A stretch of 12,501 bases of DNA from an uncultured Selenomonadales bacterium (GCA_947167555.1 CAMVIO010000036.1:1-12501); one strand, 5' to 3'. Positions 1 through 7,318 are shown, numbered from the stretch's first letter. A program made the numbers and translations. Notes: a model not told the origin generated them from the sequence alone.

Positions 1-27
1 CGCTAGTGAATTGGTTTTATTTGCCAA
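1..27 (-). CDS. tnpA: IS200/IS605-family transposase TnpA, first 9 codons only
   Basis: Reading the minus strand from 27 gives TTG then codons for MANKTNSLA, after which the window ends. I recognise this as the conserved amino end of Firmicutes IS200-type TnpA, a Y1 (HUH) transposase of about 130-150 residues that moves single-stranded DNA. The start codon is TTG. A ribosome binding site (AAAGGTG on the minus strand, about 34-40) sits 6-7 bases upstream, which supports this start. None of the catalytic HUH or tyrosine residues lie inside the window, so completeness cannot be judged. The identification rests on nine residues plus the matching leader structure, which is short evidence but distinctive. 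Confidence 0.72.
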
Positions 28-98
28 GATAATCACCTTTCCTTTGCTATAACAGTGGCTTGAGCACCTCTATTATAGCGAGAGGTGGTTATTTTTTT
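28..98 (-). promoter_or_regulatory. Structured 5' leader of tnpA with alternative hairpins
   Basis: On the minus strand CACCTCT (87-81) pairs perfectly with AGAGGTG (71-65) around a 9-base loop. A competing stem is GCTATAA (79-73) with TTATAGC (52-46). Both use overlapping bases, so they exclude each other. The arm CACCT can also pair with the AGGTG of the tnpA ribosome binding site (34-38). IS200 tnpA is known to be held down by leader RNA structure, and this arrangement fits that. On the plus strand the 65-87 hairpin is followed by seven T (92-98), so it would also work as an intrinsic terminator for RNA running antisense to tnpA. Confidence 0.5.
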
Positions 99-116
99 GT
101 ATAACGTTTCAACGCG

Positions 117-133
117 CACCCGCATAGCGGGTG
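117..133. repeat. Short perfect hairpin near the IS left end
   Basis: CACCCGC (117-123) and GCGGGTG (127-133) are perfect inverted repeats around a 3-base ATA loop. The 7-bp GC-rich stem has no real T-run on either side, so it is a poor intrinsic terminator. It could be the subterminal recognition hairpin of the IS200 element, or a native hairpin just outside it. The stretch from 134 to about 225 shows no gene and no other clear signal. Confidence 0.45.
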
Positions 134-225
134 ATTCTCTGTTTCGTTTCGCTCAACCGGCCGCACGGAGCAAACCAGCGATGTAGAAGGTACGGAGAAA
201 GACGGAAACGGATTGGGCAAACCTC

Positions 226-254
226 TGTATATCTTTTGTCTTTTGCGATATAAT
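226..254 (+). promoter_or_regulatory. Candidate promoter for the hairpin RNA downstream
   Basis: A perfect -10 box TATAAT lies at 249-254. With a 17-base spacer the -35 position (226-231) reads TGTATA, a weak match to TTGACA. The start of transcription would fall near G261, exactly where the long stem of the downstream hairpin begins. The close agreement between -10 box, predicted start and stem is the main support. The weak -35 is the main doubt. Confidence 0.4.
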
Positions 255-260
255 AGTTAT

Positions 261-339
261 GGCATAAGTCCCCTTTCGTGGTTCTTTGTTGTGTGCTATG
301 ACTATTGTTCGCGACAGGGAGGGCTTATGCCTCTTTTTT
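261..339 (+). ncRNA. Candidate small RNA: long hairpin ending in a T-run
   Basis: GGCATAAG (261-268) pairs with CTTATGCC (324-331). The stem continues through TCCCC (269-273) against the GGGAGGG tract (317-323), with one bulged A at 320. A T-rich tail with six consecutive T follows at 332-339. With TATAAT at 249-254 placed to start transcription near 261, the result would be an RNA of about 79 bases whose 5' and 3' ends pair with each other, the 3' arm serving as terminator. The loop is about 40 bases. On the minus strand there is no T-run after the stem, so this does not look like a normal terminator for the polysaccharide operon, though it could protect that mRNA's 3' end. It could also be a dispersed repeat. 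I do not recognise a named family. Confidence 0.4.
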
Positions 340-398
340 GTTCTGATTTTTCCTTATTTTCAAGAAGTTTTGCAGGTTTTTGGTGTGGGAAGTTTAAG

Positions 399-1199
399 TT
401 ATTTCTCCTTACCAATCAAAAATCGGACCAAATTACGTCCTAATTCTGTCGGATAAAAAGTGTATGCATTTATCGTTACATTTATTTGTTCTTTTTCGTC
501 TGTCTGTAATCGATCCTTTTCATCAATAAACATATCATTAATATCCTGCCATTCCACCCCTGTAGGAGTAGATGTTAAAAGTCCTTTTCCTACAAGCCTT
601 TGGATTAAAAAAACTCTATATTTTTGAGGAATCATTTGTAGAAAATCTGCATCGTAATCACAAAAGAAACACGATTCTTTGGAGCACGATTCAAAGTATT
701 TATATATTATCCCCAAACACGAAGCTTCTCTTTCTGTCAAATCATTAATTGCCACCATATAAATTTCCGCATCAAGAAAATCTTGTTTATCACCTGACAT
801 CGCAGAAAGAAGCACTGATGTGATTTCATGAATCTGATGATCTCGCTGACATTTAGAAATCTGTGCCAAAGTAACACGAACAAGTTCTTGCATTTCTTGC
901 TCTCTCTCAGATGGAATCTCCGGTATATTCATGCATCCTTGTATATAATCACGAAGAAAAACCAACATATTATGATGTTTTGTCTGATTTTCAATTACTG
1001 CTACAAAAGAATTAAAAGCTATACTGGCAAGACTTAATTCCGGAGAAAGTGTCCCCAATATCTGTGTCCCTAATTTAAAAAGTCTCCCCAGTGGACTATC
1101 AAGAACCTTTTCTATTAGTTCCAATGTTTCATCACGTGAAATGTTATCCATTTCTTTCGCTGTAGTGAAATTCTCTGCATTTTTTATATCATTAACCAT
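399..1199 (-). CDS. Hypothetical protein, possible C-terminal winged helix, 266 residues
   Basis: I do not recognise this family. The start is chosen at the ATG of 1199-1197 because AAGGAGGGG lies just upstream (1213-1205). The open frame extends 11 codons further up, to 1232, but without such a site. The protein looks soluble: no signal peptide or clear membrane span, although residues 40-70 form a hydrophobic helical stretch. Residues 92-150 look helical. The carboxyl half (LTEREASC at 154-161, RLVGKGLL at 201-208, YPTELGRNLVRFL at 249-261) resembles a winged-helix fold, but no DNA-binding claim can be made. Cysteines at 172, 177 and 180 cluster. It is the last gene of the cluster, 53 bases after wbpE. 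Its low GC is unlike wbpE, and it abuts the IS-bearing end, so it may be an accessory gene rather than a polysaccharide enzyme. Confidence 0.7.
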   Translation of the reverse strand: MVNDIKNAENFTTAKEMDNISRDETLELIEKVLDSPLGRLFKLGTQILGTLSPELSLASIAFNSFVAVIENQTKHHNMLVFLRDYIQGCMNIPEIPSEREQEMQELVRVTLAQISKCQRDHQIHEITSVLLSAMSGDKQDFLDAEIYMVAINDLTEREASCLGIIYKYFESCSKESCFFCDYDADFLQMIPQKYRVFLIQRLVGKGLLTSTPTGVEWQDINDMFIDEKDRLQTDEKEQINVTINAYTFYPTELGRNLVRFLIGKEK

Positions 1200-1252
1200 T
1201 ATATCCCCTCCTTCATTCAAAGTATCTCTCATTCTTCTCCAATTCTAGGCAT

Positions 1253-2386
1253 CTATGAAAAATGCTGCTTAAATGCCGCTACCACCTCCCCAACCATTTC
1301 CCTTGTCATATACGGATGCATAGGCAAACTCAGCACCGTCCGACAAAGCCGCTCCGTCACCGGACAGTCTGCATTGGCACTGTCCGTTCCCGCAAACGCC
1401 CCCTGTCGGTGCATGGGCTTCCTATAATAAATCATCGTCGGAATATCTTCCGTTTTCAACTTGTCTTGTAACTTCGCGTGATCCACATTCTCCGGTAACT
1501 GCACCGTATATTGCGCCCAACTGCTCACAAACCCCTCGGCAATCTCCGGCAAAATCAATTCCGTATCCGCAAGCTGTTCATTGTACCACTCTGCAACTTG
1601 GTTCACTGCATCCAGCTCATGCTTTTTGAACGCCTCAAACTTCGGCAAAAGAATTGCCGCCTGCAACGTATCAAGACGGCTGTTCATACCGAGCCGAATA
1701 TTGTCGTACTTGTCCTCGCCACTCTTTCCATGAACGCAAATCGAACGAATCAATGCCGCCCACTCGTCGTTGTCCGTGAATATCGCACCGCCGTCACCAT
1801 AGCAGCCCAGTGGCTTCGCCGGGAAAAAAGATGTCGTGGAAATATCCCCGAACGAGCAAGCTCTCTTCCCATGCAACGAGCCGCCAAATCCCTGTGCGCC
1901 GTCCTCCAAAAGCAAAAGCCCGAACTTCTCGCAAATGGGAGGAATCGAGTCATAGTTCGCAGGAAGGCCAAAAAGGTCAACCGTTATCACCGCCCGGGGT
2001 CGGTATTTTTCTTCGTTCTGCACATTAATAATCGTTTTTTCGAGTTTTACTGGGTCGATATTATATGTGCGCTCGTCAACGTCCACAAAAATCGGAGTCG
2101 CACCAACGCCTGCCGGGCACTCTCCAGAAGCAAAAAATGTAAAGTCCGGCACGAACACCGCGTCCCCTTCGCCGATGCCCCACGCCATGAGTGCAATCGT
2201 CAGCGCATCTGTCCCGTTGCCACAAGTGATGCAATGCTTCACGCCAACATATTCCGCTAGTTTCGCTTCAAGCTCTGCCACCTGTGCGCCTGAAATAAAG
2301 TGCGCGGAAAAAAGCACCGCCGTGATGGCTCTATCGATATCCGCCTTTAAAACCTCGTATTGTTTTTGCAAGTCTCTAAACTGCAT
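1253..2386 (-). CDS. wbpE: DegT/DnrJ/EryC1 sugar aminotransferase, WbpE/WlbC type
   Basis: A PLP-dependent aminotransferase of 377 residues, full length for the family. WbpE enzymes transfer an amino group from glutamate to C3 of UDP-2-acetamido-3-oxo-glucuronic acid, giving the 3-amino sugar that WbpD then acetylates. Visible motifs are GNGTDALTIAL (56-66, phosphate-binding end), EDGAQGFG (161-168, Asp162 to the pyridine nitrogen), the Schiff-base lysine Lys191 in FFPAKPLGCYGDGG, and RLGMNSRLD before the mid domain. The ATG at 2386 is preceded by AAGGAG, which overlaps the stop of the flippase gene six bases upstream. The GC content (about 50% in a sampled line) is higher than in the flippase gene before it. 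Its partners wbpB and wbpD lie more than 6 kb away in the same operon, so the pathway genes are split by a cassette. Confidence 0.9.
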   Translation of the reverse strand: MQFRDLQKQYEVLKADIDRAITAVLFSAHFISGAQVAELEAKLAEYVGVKHCITCGNGTDALTIALMAWGIGEGDAVFVPDFTFFASGECPAGVGATPIFVDVDERTYNIDPVKLEKTIINVQNEEKYRPRAVITVDLFGLPANYDSIPPICEKFGLLLLEDGAQGFGGSLHGKRACSFGDISTTSFFPAKPLGCYGDGGAIFTDNDEWAALIRSICVHGKSGEDKYDNIRLGMNSRLDTLQAAILLPKFEAFKKHELDAVNQVAEWYNEQLADTELILPEIAEGFVSSWAQYTVQLPENVDHAKLQDKLKTEDIPTMIYYRKPMHRQGAFAGTDSANADCPVTERLCRTVLSLPMHPYMTREMVGEVVAAFKQHFS

Positions 2387-2392
2387 GAAAAA

Positions 2393-3913
2393 CTACTCCT
2401 TCAACAAATGTTTTCTAACCATTAGCAAAATGCGATGCCTCAATTCTCTGTTTTCTATGAGTAAGATAATCGTATACGATAGAAAAAATAAGCAACTTTC
2501 AAATATAATATTTGCCAATAAGGAACTCGAAATATAAAACACACGAAAAATTAAAAACGTACTCGTTGCCGGAATCGATACCAAAACAAGCACACGGATG
2601 ACATCAGCTACCATCAATCGAATAATCTCTACGTTATATTGATTTTTGAACCAATATGCCAATACAAAAAAAGAAATAATCTGTGAAATACTCGTGGCCG
2701 CTGCTATCCCAATATGCCCCCAATAAGAAGCACCCCATATACTTAATCCAATATTGCAGATAAGTGAAAAAACGCATACATAAGCTGGAGTTTTTGTATT
2801 TTGAAAAGCGTGAAACGCCTTGACCATAAGTTTCTGCACCGCATCCGGCAAGATTCCTATAACATAACACACAGTGCATTCCTGAATAATACGAGAAAAG
2901 GACGATTGTAACGCACCTCGTTCCAAAACCAACGTTACAATTTCTTTAGAAAAAATAAGAGTAAATACAACAACAGGAACCAAGGCATAACACAAAAATC
3001 GTACATATTTATGGTAATACTTTGCAAAGTCTTCTGTTTTCTCCCTTGCAATAATCCGAGCAAAATCGGGAAATACTGCCGACGAAACTGCTCCAACGAC
3101 CATCGAACTTAACATCACCGCAACCAATTGTCCATAAAAAATACTTGAAATATATCCCTCACCGAGCCGAGCCGCAAGATTTCTATCGACCATGACGCTC
3201 ATATTCCATGCAAAATCCGCTATAATCATTGGAACCGATAAGGAAAACATTCTTCTTATTGCTTCATTTCTATAATCAAAACTGAATTGATAGGAAAAAC
3301 CCATTTTATATGCATTGCGACCAAATAACAACATTAGAAAGAACTGGGAAATCACTATTCCCGCGCTTAAAATATAGTATGCTTCCTCGGTGGCCATCAA
3401 ACAAAACGCAATCATAATCGCATGGGGAACCGAACTTGCGATAGACGTGGAAACAAACTCCCCATGGGATTGACAGAACGCTTGAAAAATACATTTCATC
3501 ACCATCGGGATCAAAGAAAATGAAACAATACGAAGCATAACAATCGCATATTGCATGGACTCGCTTGAAATAGTATGGGCTAAAATTGCAATTACCTGAC
3601 GCGGAAATAATGTCAGTATGATACATCCAAATGCAGATATAAAAAAAAACATGGAAATCAAATTACAAACAAATCTATGTCGTTGCTCATCACCTACCAT
3701 GCTCGTATAAATCGGAATAAATGCCGCATTTGTTGACGTAACCACCGAAACAAACAACAAATCCGGAATTCCTCTGGTAAGAATAAAAGCATCGCTAATT
3801 GCGCTCGCGCCAAACCGATACGAAAAAAAGAGTTCCTGAAATCCACCAAATAATTTTGCAACCAATTGCCCAACCATCAAGAGCAAAATCCATTGAATGG
3901 CGTTGTTCTTCAT
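2393..3913 (-). CDS. MurJ/MviN-family flippase, likely Wzx for the repeat unit
   Basis: A polytopic membrane protein of 506 residues with about 12-14 hydrophobic helices, the size of MurJ-type members of the MOP exporter superfamily. The amino end carries the family signature RFGASAISDAF (33-43), followed by TRGIPDLL and AAFIPIY. Proteins of this fold move undecaprenyl-linked lipids across the inner membrane. MurJ moves lipid II and Wzx moves O-antigen units. Next to a polymerase and sugar-nucleotide genes, the Wzx role is more likely. Compared with E. coli MurJ from memory, the positions of Arg18, Arg24 and Arg52 hold other residues here (about Leu21, Glu27 and Phe54), which argues against the housekeeping lipid II role. 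The ATG start at 3913 has only a modest ribosome binding site (AAGGGC). Low GC suggests a swapped serotype gene. Confidence 0.82.
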   Translation of the reverse strand: MKNNAIQWILLLMVGQLVAKLFGGFQELFFSYRFGASAISDAFILTRGIPDLLFVSVVTSTNAAFIPIYTSMVGDEQRHRFVCNLISMFFFISAFGCIILTLFPRQVIAILAHTISSESMQYAIVMLRIVSFSLIPMVMKCIFQAFCQSHGEFVSTSIASSVPHAIMIAFCLMATEEAYYILSAGIVISQFFLMLLFGRNAYKMGFSYQFSFDYRNEAIRRMFSLSVPMIIADFAWNMSVMVDRNLAARLGEGYISSIFYGQLVAVMLSSMVVGAVSSAVFPDFARIIAREKTEDFAKYYHKYVRFLCYALVPVVVFTLIFSKEIVTLVLERGALQSSFSRIIQECTVCYVIGILPDAVQKLMVKAFHAFQNTKTPAYVCVFSLICNIGLSIWGASYWGHIGIAAATSISQIISFFVLAYWFKNQYNVEIIRLMVADVIRVLVLVSIPATSTFLIFRVFYISSSLLANIIFESCLFFLSYTIILLIENRELRHRILLMVRKHLLKE

Positions 3914-3931
3914 CCCAAAAGCCCTTCATCT

Positions 3932-5287
3932 TTAATCGGCATTACCGCTCTGCACTGCTAAAGCTGTAATATATTCCAGCATCCAATCATAAAGTTCTTT
4001 TTGATAGTTTCCTGGCAAGTCCTCAAACATCCCATTATGGAACAGAACATTTATTTCTCCTCGATGATTCCAAGTTTGACTTATAATCGCTTGGCACTCT
4101 TCCTGCGCCTTTTCATAAGAAAGCCCCATTTTATCCTTAGCAGAAAGAGTTCCGTCCATAATCAAGAGTGGATGCAATATAATTTTATGCAACCTTCCAT
4201 CTGCTGGATCAATCCAGCGAACTGGATGACATGTCCCCAGCCTAAATCCCGGCATTTCCGCGTAACCTGTCGTAAAATCATCAGTAAATCCCGCATCTTC
4301 GTAGCGCTTAATGTCTGAAGGATGGATTTGGCGAAGATAATGGTTGCGCTGATACTGCACCGAAATGCCTAATATTTCTTCAAGTTTTTCTTTTTCTTTG
4401 CGCATCTTTTGAGGGTCATCAGCTCCAGCATAACTGGTATGAAGCCCAAATTTAGCATCCCTGTCTCTCATTTCCATCAGTGCTTTATTTGCTTTGCGGT
4501 CATTGATATAAGCTACCGTATATGAATCCGACTCTTCTGTAGCAATAATAAAGCAGATACTCTCCATGGGAATCGAAACTTTTCTTGAAGCCTGCTTTTC
4601 TTTCTCAAGCATGTAATTCCATGTTGCTTTGACATTGGTTACATAATTCCCACGCCAATTCTGGAATGGATATATCACAAATTTCCGGTACAAAAGGGCT
4701 CTCTTCACGATTGCCCCAAGCATACGAACAAAAGAATATTGTATATAAGGCGCATCAATATCGTGTGTAAAATATATTTTTGAGAATCCCGGCTTCTCCT
4801 TTTTTATATCATATCCTAACGTAGCTAGTTTTTGGCAAAGGATTTTCCCGTATTGATCCACCAACGGGGCATGCAAAGAGCCGCCAGAGATATACAGTGA
4901 AGATTCTTTGGGGGGAAACCGTCCATGCATGTCCCGCAATTCGGGATAAATATATTCCTCATATCTCGTTAGCAAAAAATAGGCAGACGCTATAATATCT
5001 GCATATATCAAAATTGAATTCCCGTGAATCCGTTCTTCTTTCGGAATTCCATATAAAATGCGAACCCCACAATATGCGGAAAGCGGAAACTCTGGCATTG
5101 ATTCTTTCTGTCCATATTTACCCTTCGTAAAAAAACCGGATTTGATAATGTATATTTGTCTTTCTTGATTATTGCAACAAGAAACAGCTTCTTTTAAAGT
5201 CACATAATGCACACATGTTGAAAGTCTTGCGTTTTTTTGCAACAAAAATTGAACAATATAATGGATTGATGCTTCAAATTTATTCAA
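3932..5287 (-). CDS. Polysaccharide-deacetylase-like protein with DUF7033-like N domain
   Basis: A cytosolic-looking protein of 451 residues. The first ~150 residues contain the pattern YFLLTRYEE (103-111) followed by HGRFPP (121-126), typical of the DUF7033 region found before NodB-like domains. The second part has THDIDAP (174-180) in place of the usual first CE4 metal motif, GLHTSY (281-286, single His283), NHYLR (315-319) and LFHN (415-418) near the end. These fit a divergent NodB-homology barrel. The substrate is unknown, with an amino sugar of the repeat unit the natural guess. No signal peptide is seen, so it would act on a cytoplasmic sugar nucleotide or lipid-linked sugar. The start is TTG at 5287, supported by GAGGA overlapping the stop of the methyltransferase gene. 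It lies 18 bases before the flippase gene. Confidence 0.72.
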   Translation of the reverse strand: MNKFEASIHYIVQFLLQKNARLSTCVHYVTLKEAVSCCNNQERQIYIIKSGFFTKGKYGQKESMPEFPLSAYCGVRILYGIPKEERIHGNSILIYADIIASAYFLLTRYEEYIYPELRDMHGRFPPKESSLYISGGSLHAPLVDQYGKILCQKLATLGYDIKKEKPGFSKIYFTHDIDAPYIQYSFVRMLGAIVKRALLYRKFVIYPFQNWRGNYVTNVKATWNYMLEKEKQASRKVSIPMESICFIIATEESDSYTVAYINDRKANKALMEMRDRDAKFGLHTSYAGADDPQKMRKEKEKLEEILGISVQYQRNHYLRQIHPSDIKRYEDAGFTDDFTTGYAEMPGFRLGTCHPVRWIDPADGRLHKIILHPLLIMDGTLSAKDKMGLSYEKAQEECQAIISQTWNHRGEINVLFHNGMFEDLPGNYQKELYDWMLEYITALAVQSGNAD

Positions 5288-5296
5288 ATGAATTCC

Positions 5297-6031
5297 TCAC
5301 TGACCCTTGTGACAAACTAAAATAGAATAATATGCGTGCTTTGATTTAAAATTATTCCAAAATTCTGGGAGGTTGACTCGAAATCTAATAACAGGAAATC
5401 TATAGCCGAATCGTTTAAGAATTCTGTCAGAAATAGTTGAAAACTTGTGATATATATATGAAGTCCTGAACCCGCTTCGATATAGGATTTTCATATCCAA
5501 TGACTCTGCCATAGAAATATACTCTTCCACGTCCCTATCCCAATGGCATCCTTTAAGATGGCTCATGCTTTGAAATCCCAGCCACATTTTCACTTTACGT
5601 ATAAGTGAAAAAACAGAGTATTTCGTATGTGCAGTCAAAACCAATATGCCATTCTCCTTGAGACACCGTCTAAACTCTTTCAACCCTTGCTTTGGATCAT
5701 CTAAAAAATATATAACTGCGGCACAAAGAATACAGTCAAACTTTCCTGTCCATTCCGCCGGAAGATTGTCAATACTGCATTGTTGATAACTAACGCCTTC
5801 CATATTCGTATGGTCGATAATATCTACCCCAAATAGATTTTCGTATCCCATTCGTGACAACAAATATAAATTTCTACCATCACCGCACCCCGCCTCCAAG
5901 ATGATTGGATTCTTGTCACTTGAAAGAAAGTGCGTCAATGTTACCACCGCCGCGGGGGGCTCCATTTCATCCTTTCGAACTTCATCTTTAAACAAACACT
6001 CATAAATGTTTTTCAGTTTTTCGCGTTCCAA
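5297..6031 (-). CDS. Class I SAM-dependent methyltransferase
   Basis: A 244-residue Rossmann-fold methyltransferase. Motif I is ILEAGCGDGRN (44-54). An acidic residue at the end of strand 2 (Asp70 in GVDIID) would bind the ribose of S-adenosylmethionine. The strand-4 motif is DCILCAAVIYFLDDP (99-113), followed by a typical post-motif region GILVLTAHT (128-136). The acceptor cannot be read from the sequence. In this setting a sugar hydroxyl of the repeat unit, or a chain-end cap, is plausible. The start is TTG at 6031-6029, chosen because a strong GGGAGGGGG site (6039-6047) sits upstream. It overlaps the end of the polymerase gene by 32 bases, which suggests coupled translation. Low GC, like its neighbours. 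Confidence 0.85.
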   Translation of the reverse strand: MEREKLKNIYECLFKDEVRKDEMEPPAAVVTLTHFLSSDKNPIILEAGCGDGRNLYLLSRMGYENLFGVDIIDHTNMEGVSYQQCSIDNLPAEWTGKFDCILCAAVIYFLDDPKQGLKEFRRCLKENGILVLTAHTKYSVFSLIRKVKMWLGFQSMSHLKGCHWDRDVEEYISMAESLDMKILYRSGFRTSYIYHKFSTISDRILKRFGYRFPVIRFRVNLPEFWNNFKSKHAYYSILVCHKGQ

Positions 6032-7277
6032 TATTTTTCCCCCTCCCTAACAAAACTGAACCAGACAAGCCCAAGGTAATATAAAACAATTTCGATTCAT
6101 GCCAAATCCCAGAAAAAAATAGCGGAATTACACCTGCGAAAAAAAATATCTCAAAGCACGATTTTTCAAACGAGCTTGGCAATAGAAACATCTTATACAT
6201 CATCATTCCAACAATTAAGCAAATCATCGCACCAATAATTAGTCCATATTCCGCCAGCCAATCCAAAGGCAGAAAATGAGAATAAAAGCCCATATAATGC
6301 TGATTTACAAGAATTTGTTGCTCATTTACAAACCGTATCCGAACGGGGCTGATTTCACCCCGCTGAAATATTTGCAAACGATCCTCCAAAAATCCCACCC
6401 CGATAAGATGATTATCCCAAGCGATATCCCATGCAGCCTGCCGTAAAATGTCTCTCCCTGATTGAGCCAACAAACTGCCATTTTCAATATACCAAAAAAG
6501 CCTTACGCTCCCACCATATTCCTCTATAGCGTTTTTTTCGTCCAAGATAATACTGCTAAACATATACAAAGAAAGTGCAATGCAAACAGCTCCTGTAAGC
6601 AATAACAATCTTTTCCTTGTATTAGCAAACGTCTCATAAGTGCAAAATAAAGCCCAACAGAATATAGGACCGCGCGTTCCAAGGAAAATCAATGTCAATG
6701 CCGAAACAATCGCATTCATCAGTGACACAAATGAGCAGTGTGTCCTAAATAAGCGAATCGCGAGAATAGCTCCGGGCAAAACGGCATACGCAAGGAACAT
6801 ACTATAGTGATCCATTGCGGATCGGCTGAGCTCAATTTTCATCGCTGCAAGAACCGAAATGTTGATGACGATGCTTGAAAACAACAAATACCGATGAAGA
6901 AGACAATAATCTTTTATATTACGGGCAATCACATAATACGGAAAAGCCTTCAATATCGAACTGGACAAAGAAACAATAAGATATCGCTCCTCCTCAGGAT
7001 GATTCATCCCAAACGGGAAAAAGCTGAGCAAAATAAACGTTCCAAAGAAGATGGAATCTTTTCCAAGCTTAATAAAAAAAAGAACCCGAAAAAAGAAATA
7101 TCCCCATATCACAGACAGGAATATGGCACTTACTCCTAGTGAAACATCCCCTAAATAAATGGACAAGAGATTAGACAGAGCCGTTCTCATTGGTAGGAAC
7201 AAAATTGCACTCAAAAGCAAAATTATTATGCAATGTTCCTTATCCCGCAAAGCAGAGAAATGTATTTTATAAGGCAT
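6000..7277 (-). CDS. O-antigen polymerase / ligase-type membrane protein (Wzy-like)
   Basis: A 425-residue integral membrane protein with about 10-12 hydrophobic segments. FLGTRGP (198-204) is the short arginine loop often seen in Wzy and O-antigen ligase proteins. A large extracytoplasmic loop runs from about 247 to 335, with an SGRDILRQAAWD segment (273-284) and GVGF (293-296). It ends in YSHFLPLDWLAEYG (332-345), which resembles the conserved His-containing end of the Wzy_C/WaaL loop. The likely job is to join undecaprenyl-linked repeat units in the periplasm. WaaL-like ligation is the alternative, but the position between glycosyltransferase and flippase favours Wzy. The ATG at 7277 follows AGGAGG by only four bases. 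Its 3' end overlaps the methyltransferase start. There is a 66-base gap from the glycosyltransferase gene, which may hold a promoter. Confidence 0.8.
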   Translation of the reverse strand: MPYKIHFSALRDKEHCIIILLLSAILFLPMRTALSNLLSIYLGDVSLGVSAIFLSVIWGYFFFRVLFFIKLGKDSIFFGTFILLSFFPFGMNHPEEERYLIVSLSSSILKAFPYYVIARNIKDYCLLHRYLLFSSIVINISVLAAMKIELSRSAMDHYSMFLAYAVLPGAILAIRLFRTHCSFVSLMNAIVSALTLIFLGTRGPIFCWALFCTYETFANTRKRLLLLTGAVCIALSLYMFSSIILDEKNAIEEYGGSVRLFWYIENGSLLAQSGRDILRQAAWDIAWDNHLIGVGFLEDRLQIFQRGEISPVRIRFVNEQQILVNQHYMGFYSHFLPLDWLAEYGLIIGAMICLIVGMMMYKMFLLPSSFEKSCFEIFFFAGVIPLFFSGIWHESKLFYITLGLSGSVLLGRGKNIGTRKTEKHL

Positions 7278-7288
7278 GCATCCTCCTG

Positions 7289-7318
7289 TTTTAACTCACT
7301 TATGTGGGAAAATGTCAA
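7289..7318 (-). promoter_or_regulatory. Possible internal promoter before the polymerase gene
   Basis: In the 66-base gap between glycosyltransferase and polymerase genes the minus strand reads TTGACA (7318-7313), a perfect -35 box. It is followed after 18 bases by TTAAAA (7294-7289), a poor -10 box. The gap is the longest between any two adjacent genes from 1253 to 12501 and sits where lower-GC genes begin. The weak -10 and closeness to the ribosome binding site (7282-7287) keep confidence low. Confidence 0.22.

Larger units (their letters stand above)
1..134 (-). mobile_element. Left end of an IS200-type insertion sequence
   Basis: The transposase start at 27 and the hairpin-rich DNA upstream of it (to about 100-134) mark the left end of an IS200/IS605-family element entering from outside the window. 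These elements have no terminal inverted repeats and make no target duplication. They use subterminal hairpins instead, and two are visible (65-87 and 117-133). The exact outer boundary cannot be set by eye: it could lie just beyond the A/T run at 91-98, or beyond the second hairpin. The element abuts the distal end of the polysaccharide operon and points the same way as it. Confidence 0.6.

Noticed and set aside
261..339. Rho-independent terminator of the polysaccharide operon
   Set aside because: The hairpin is strong, but the T-run lies only on the plus-strand side. Read on the minus strand it is followed by mixed sequence.
213..443. Plus-strand open frame of 76 codons over the hairpin region
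   Set aside because: It has no good ribosome binding site, overlaps the predicted small RNA and the end of a convincing minus-strand gene, and its sequence follows the hairpin arms rather than looking like a protein.
1200..1232. Upstream ATG of the hypothetical gene at 1232
   Set aside because: The ATG at 1199 has AAGGAGGGG at ideal distance, while the upstream one has no comparable site.
1511..2260. Plus-strand open frame of 249 codons opposite wbpE
   Set aside because: It is an antisense shadow of a complete aminotransferase with all active-site motifs. The product is rich in Arg and Cys and matches nothing.
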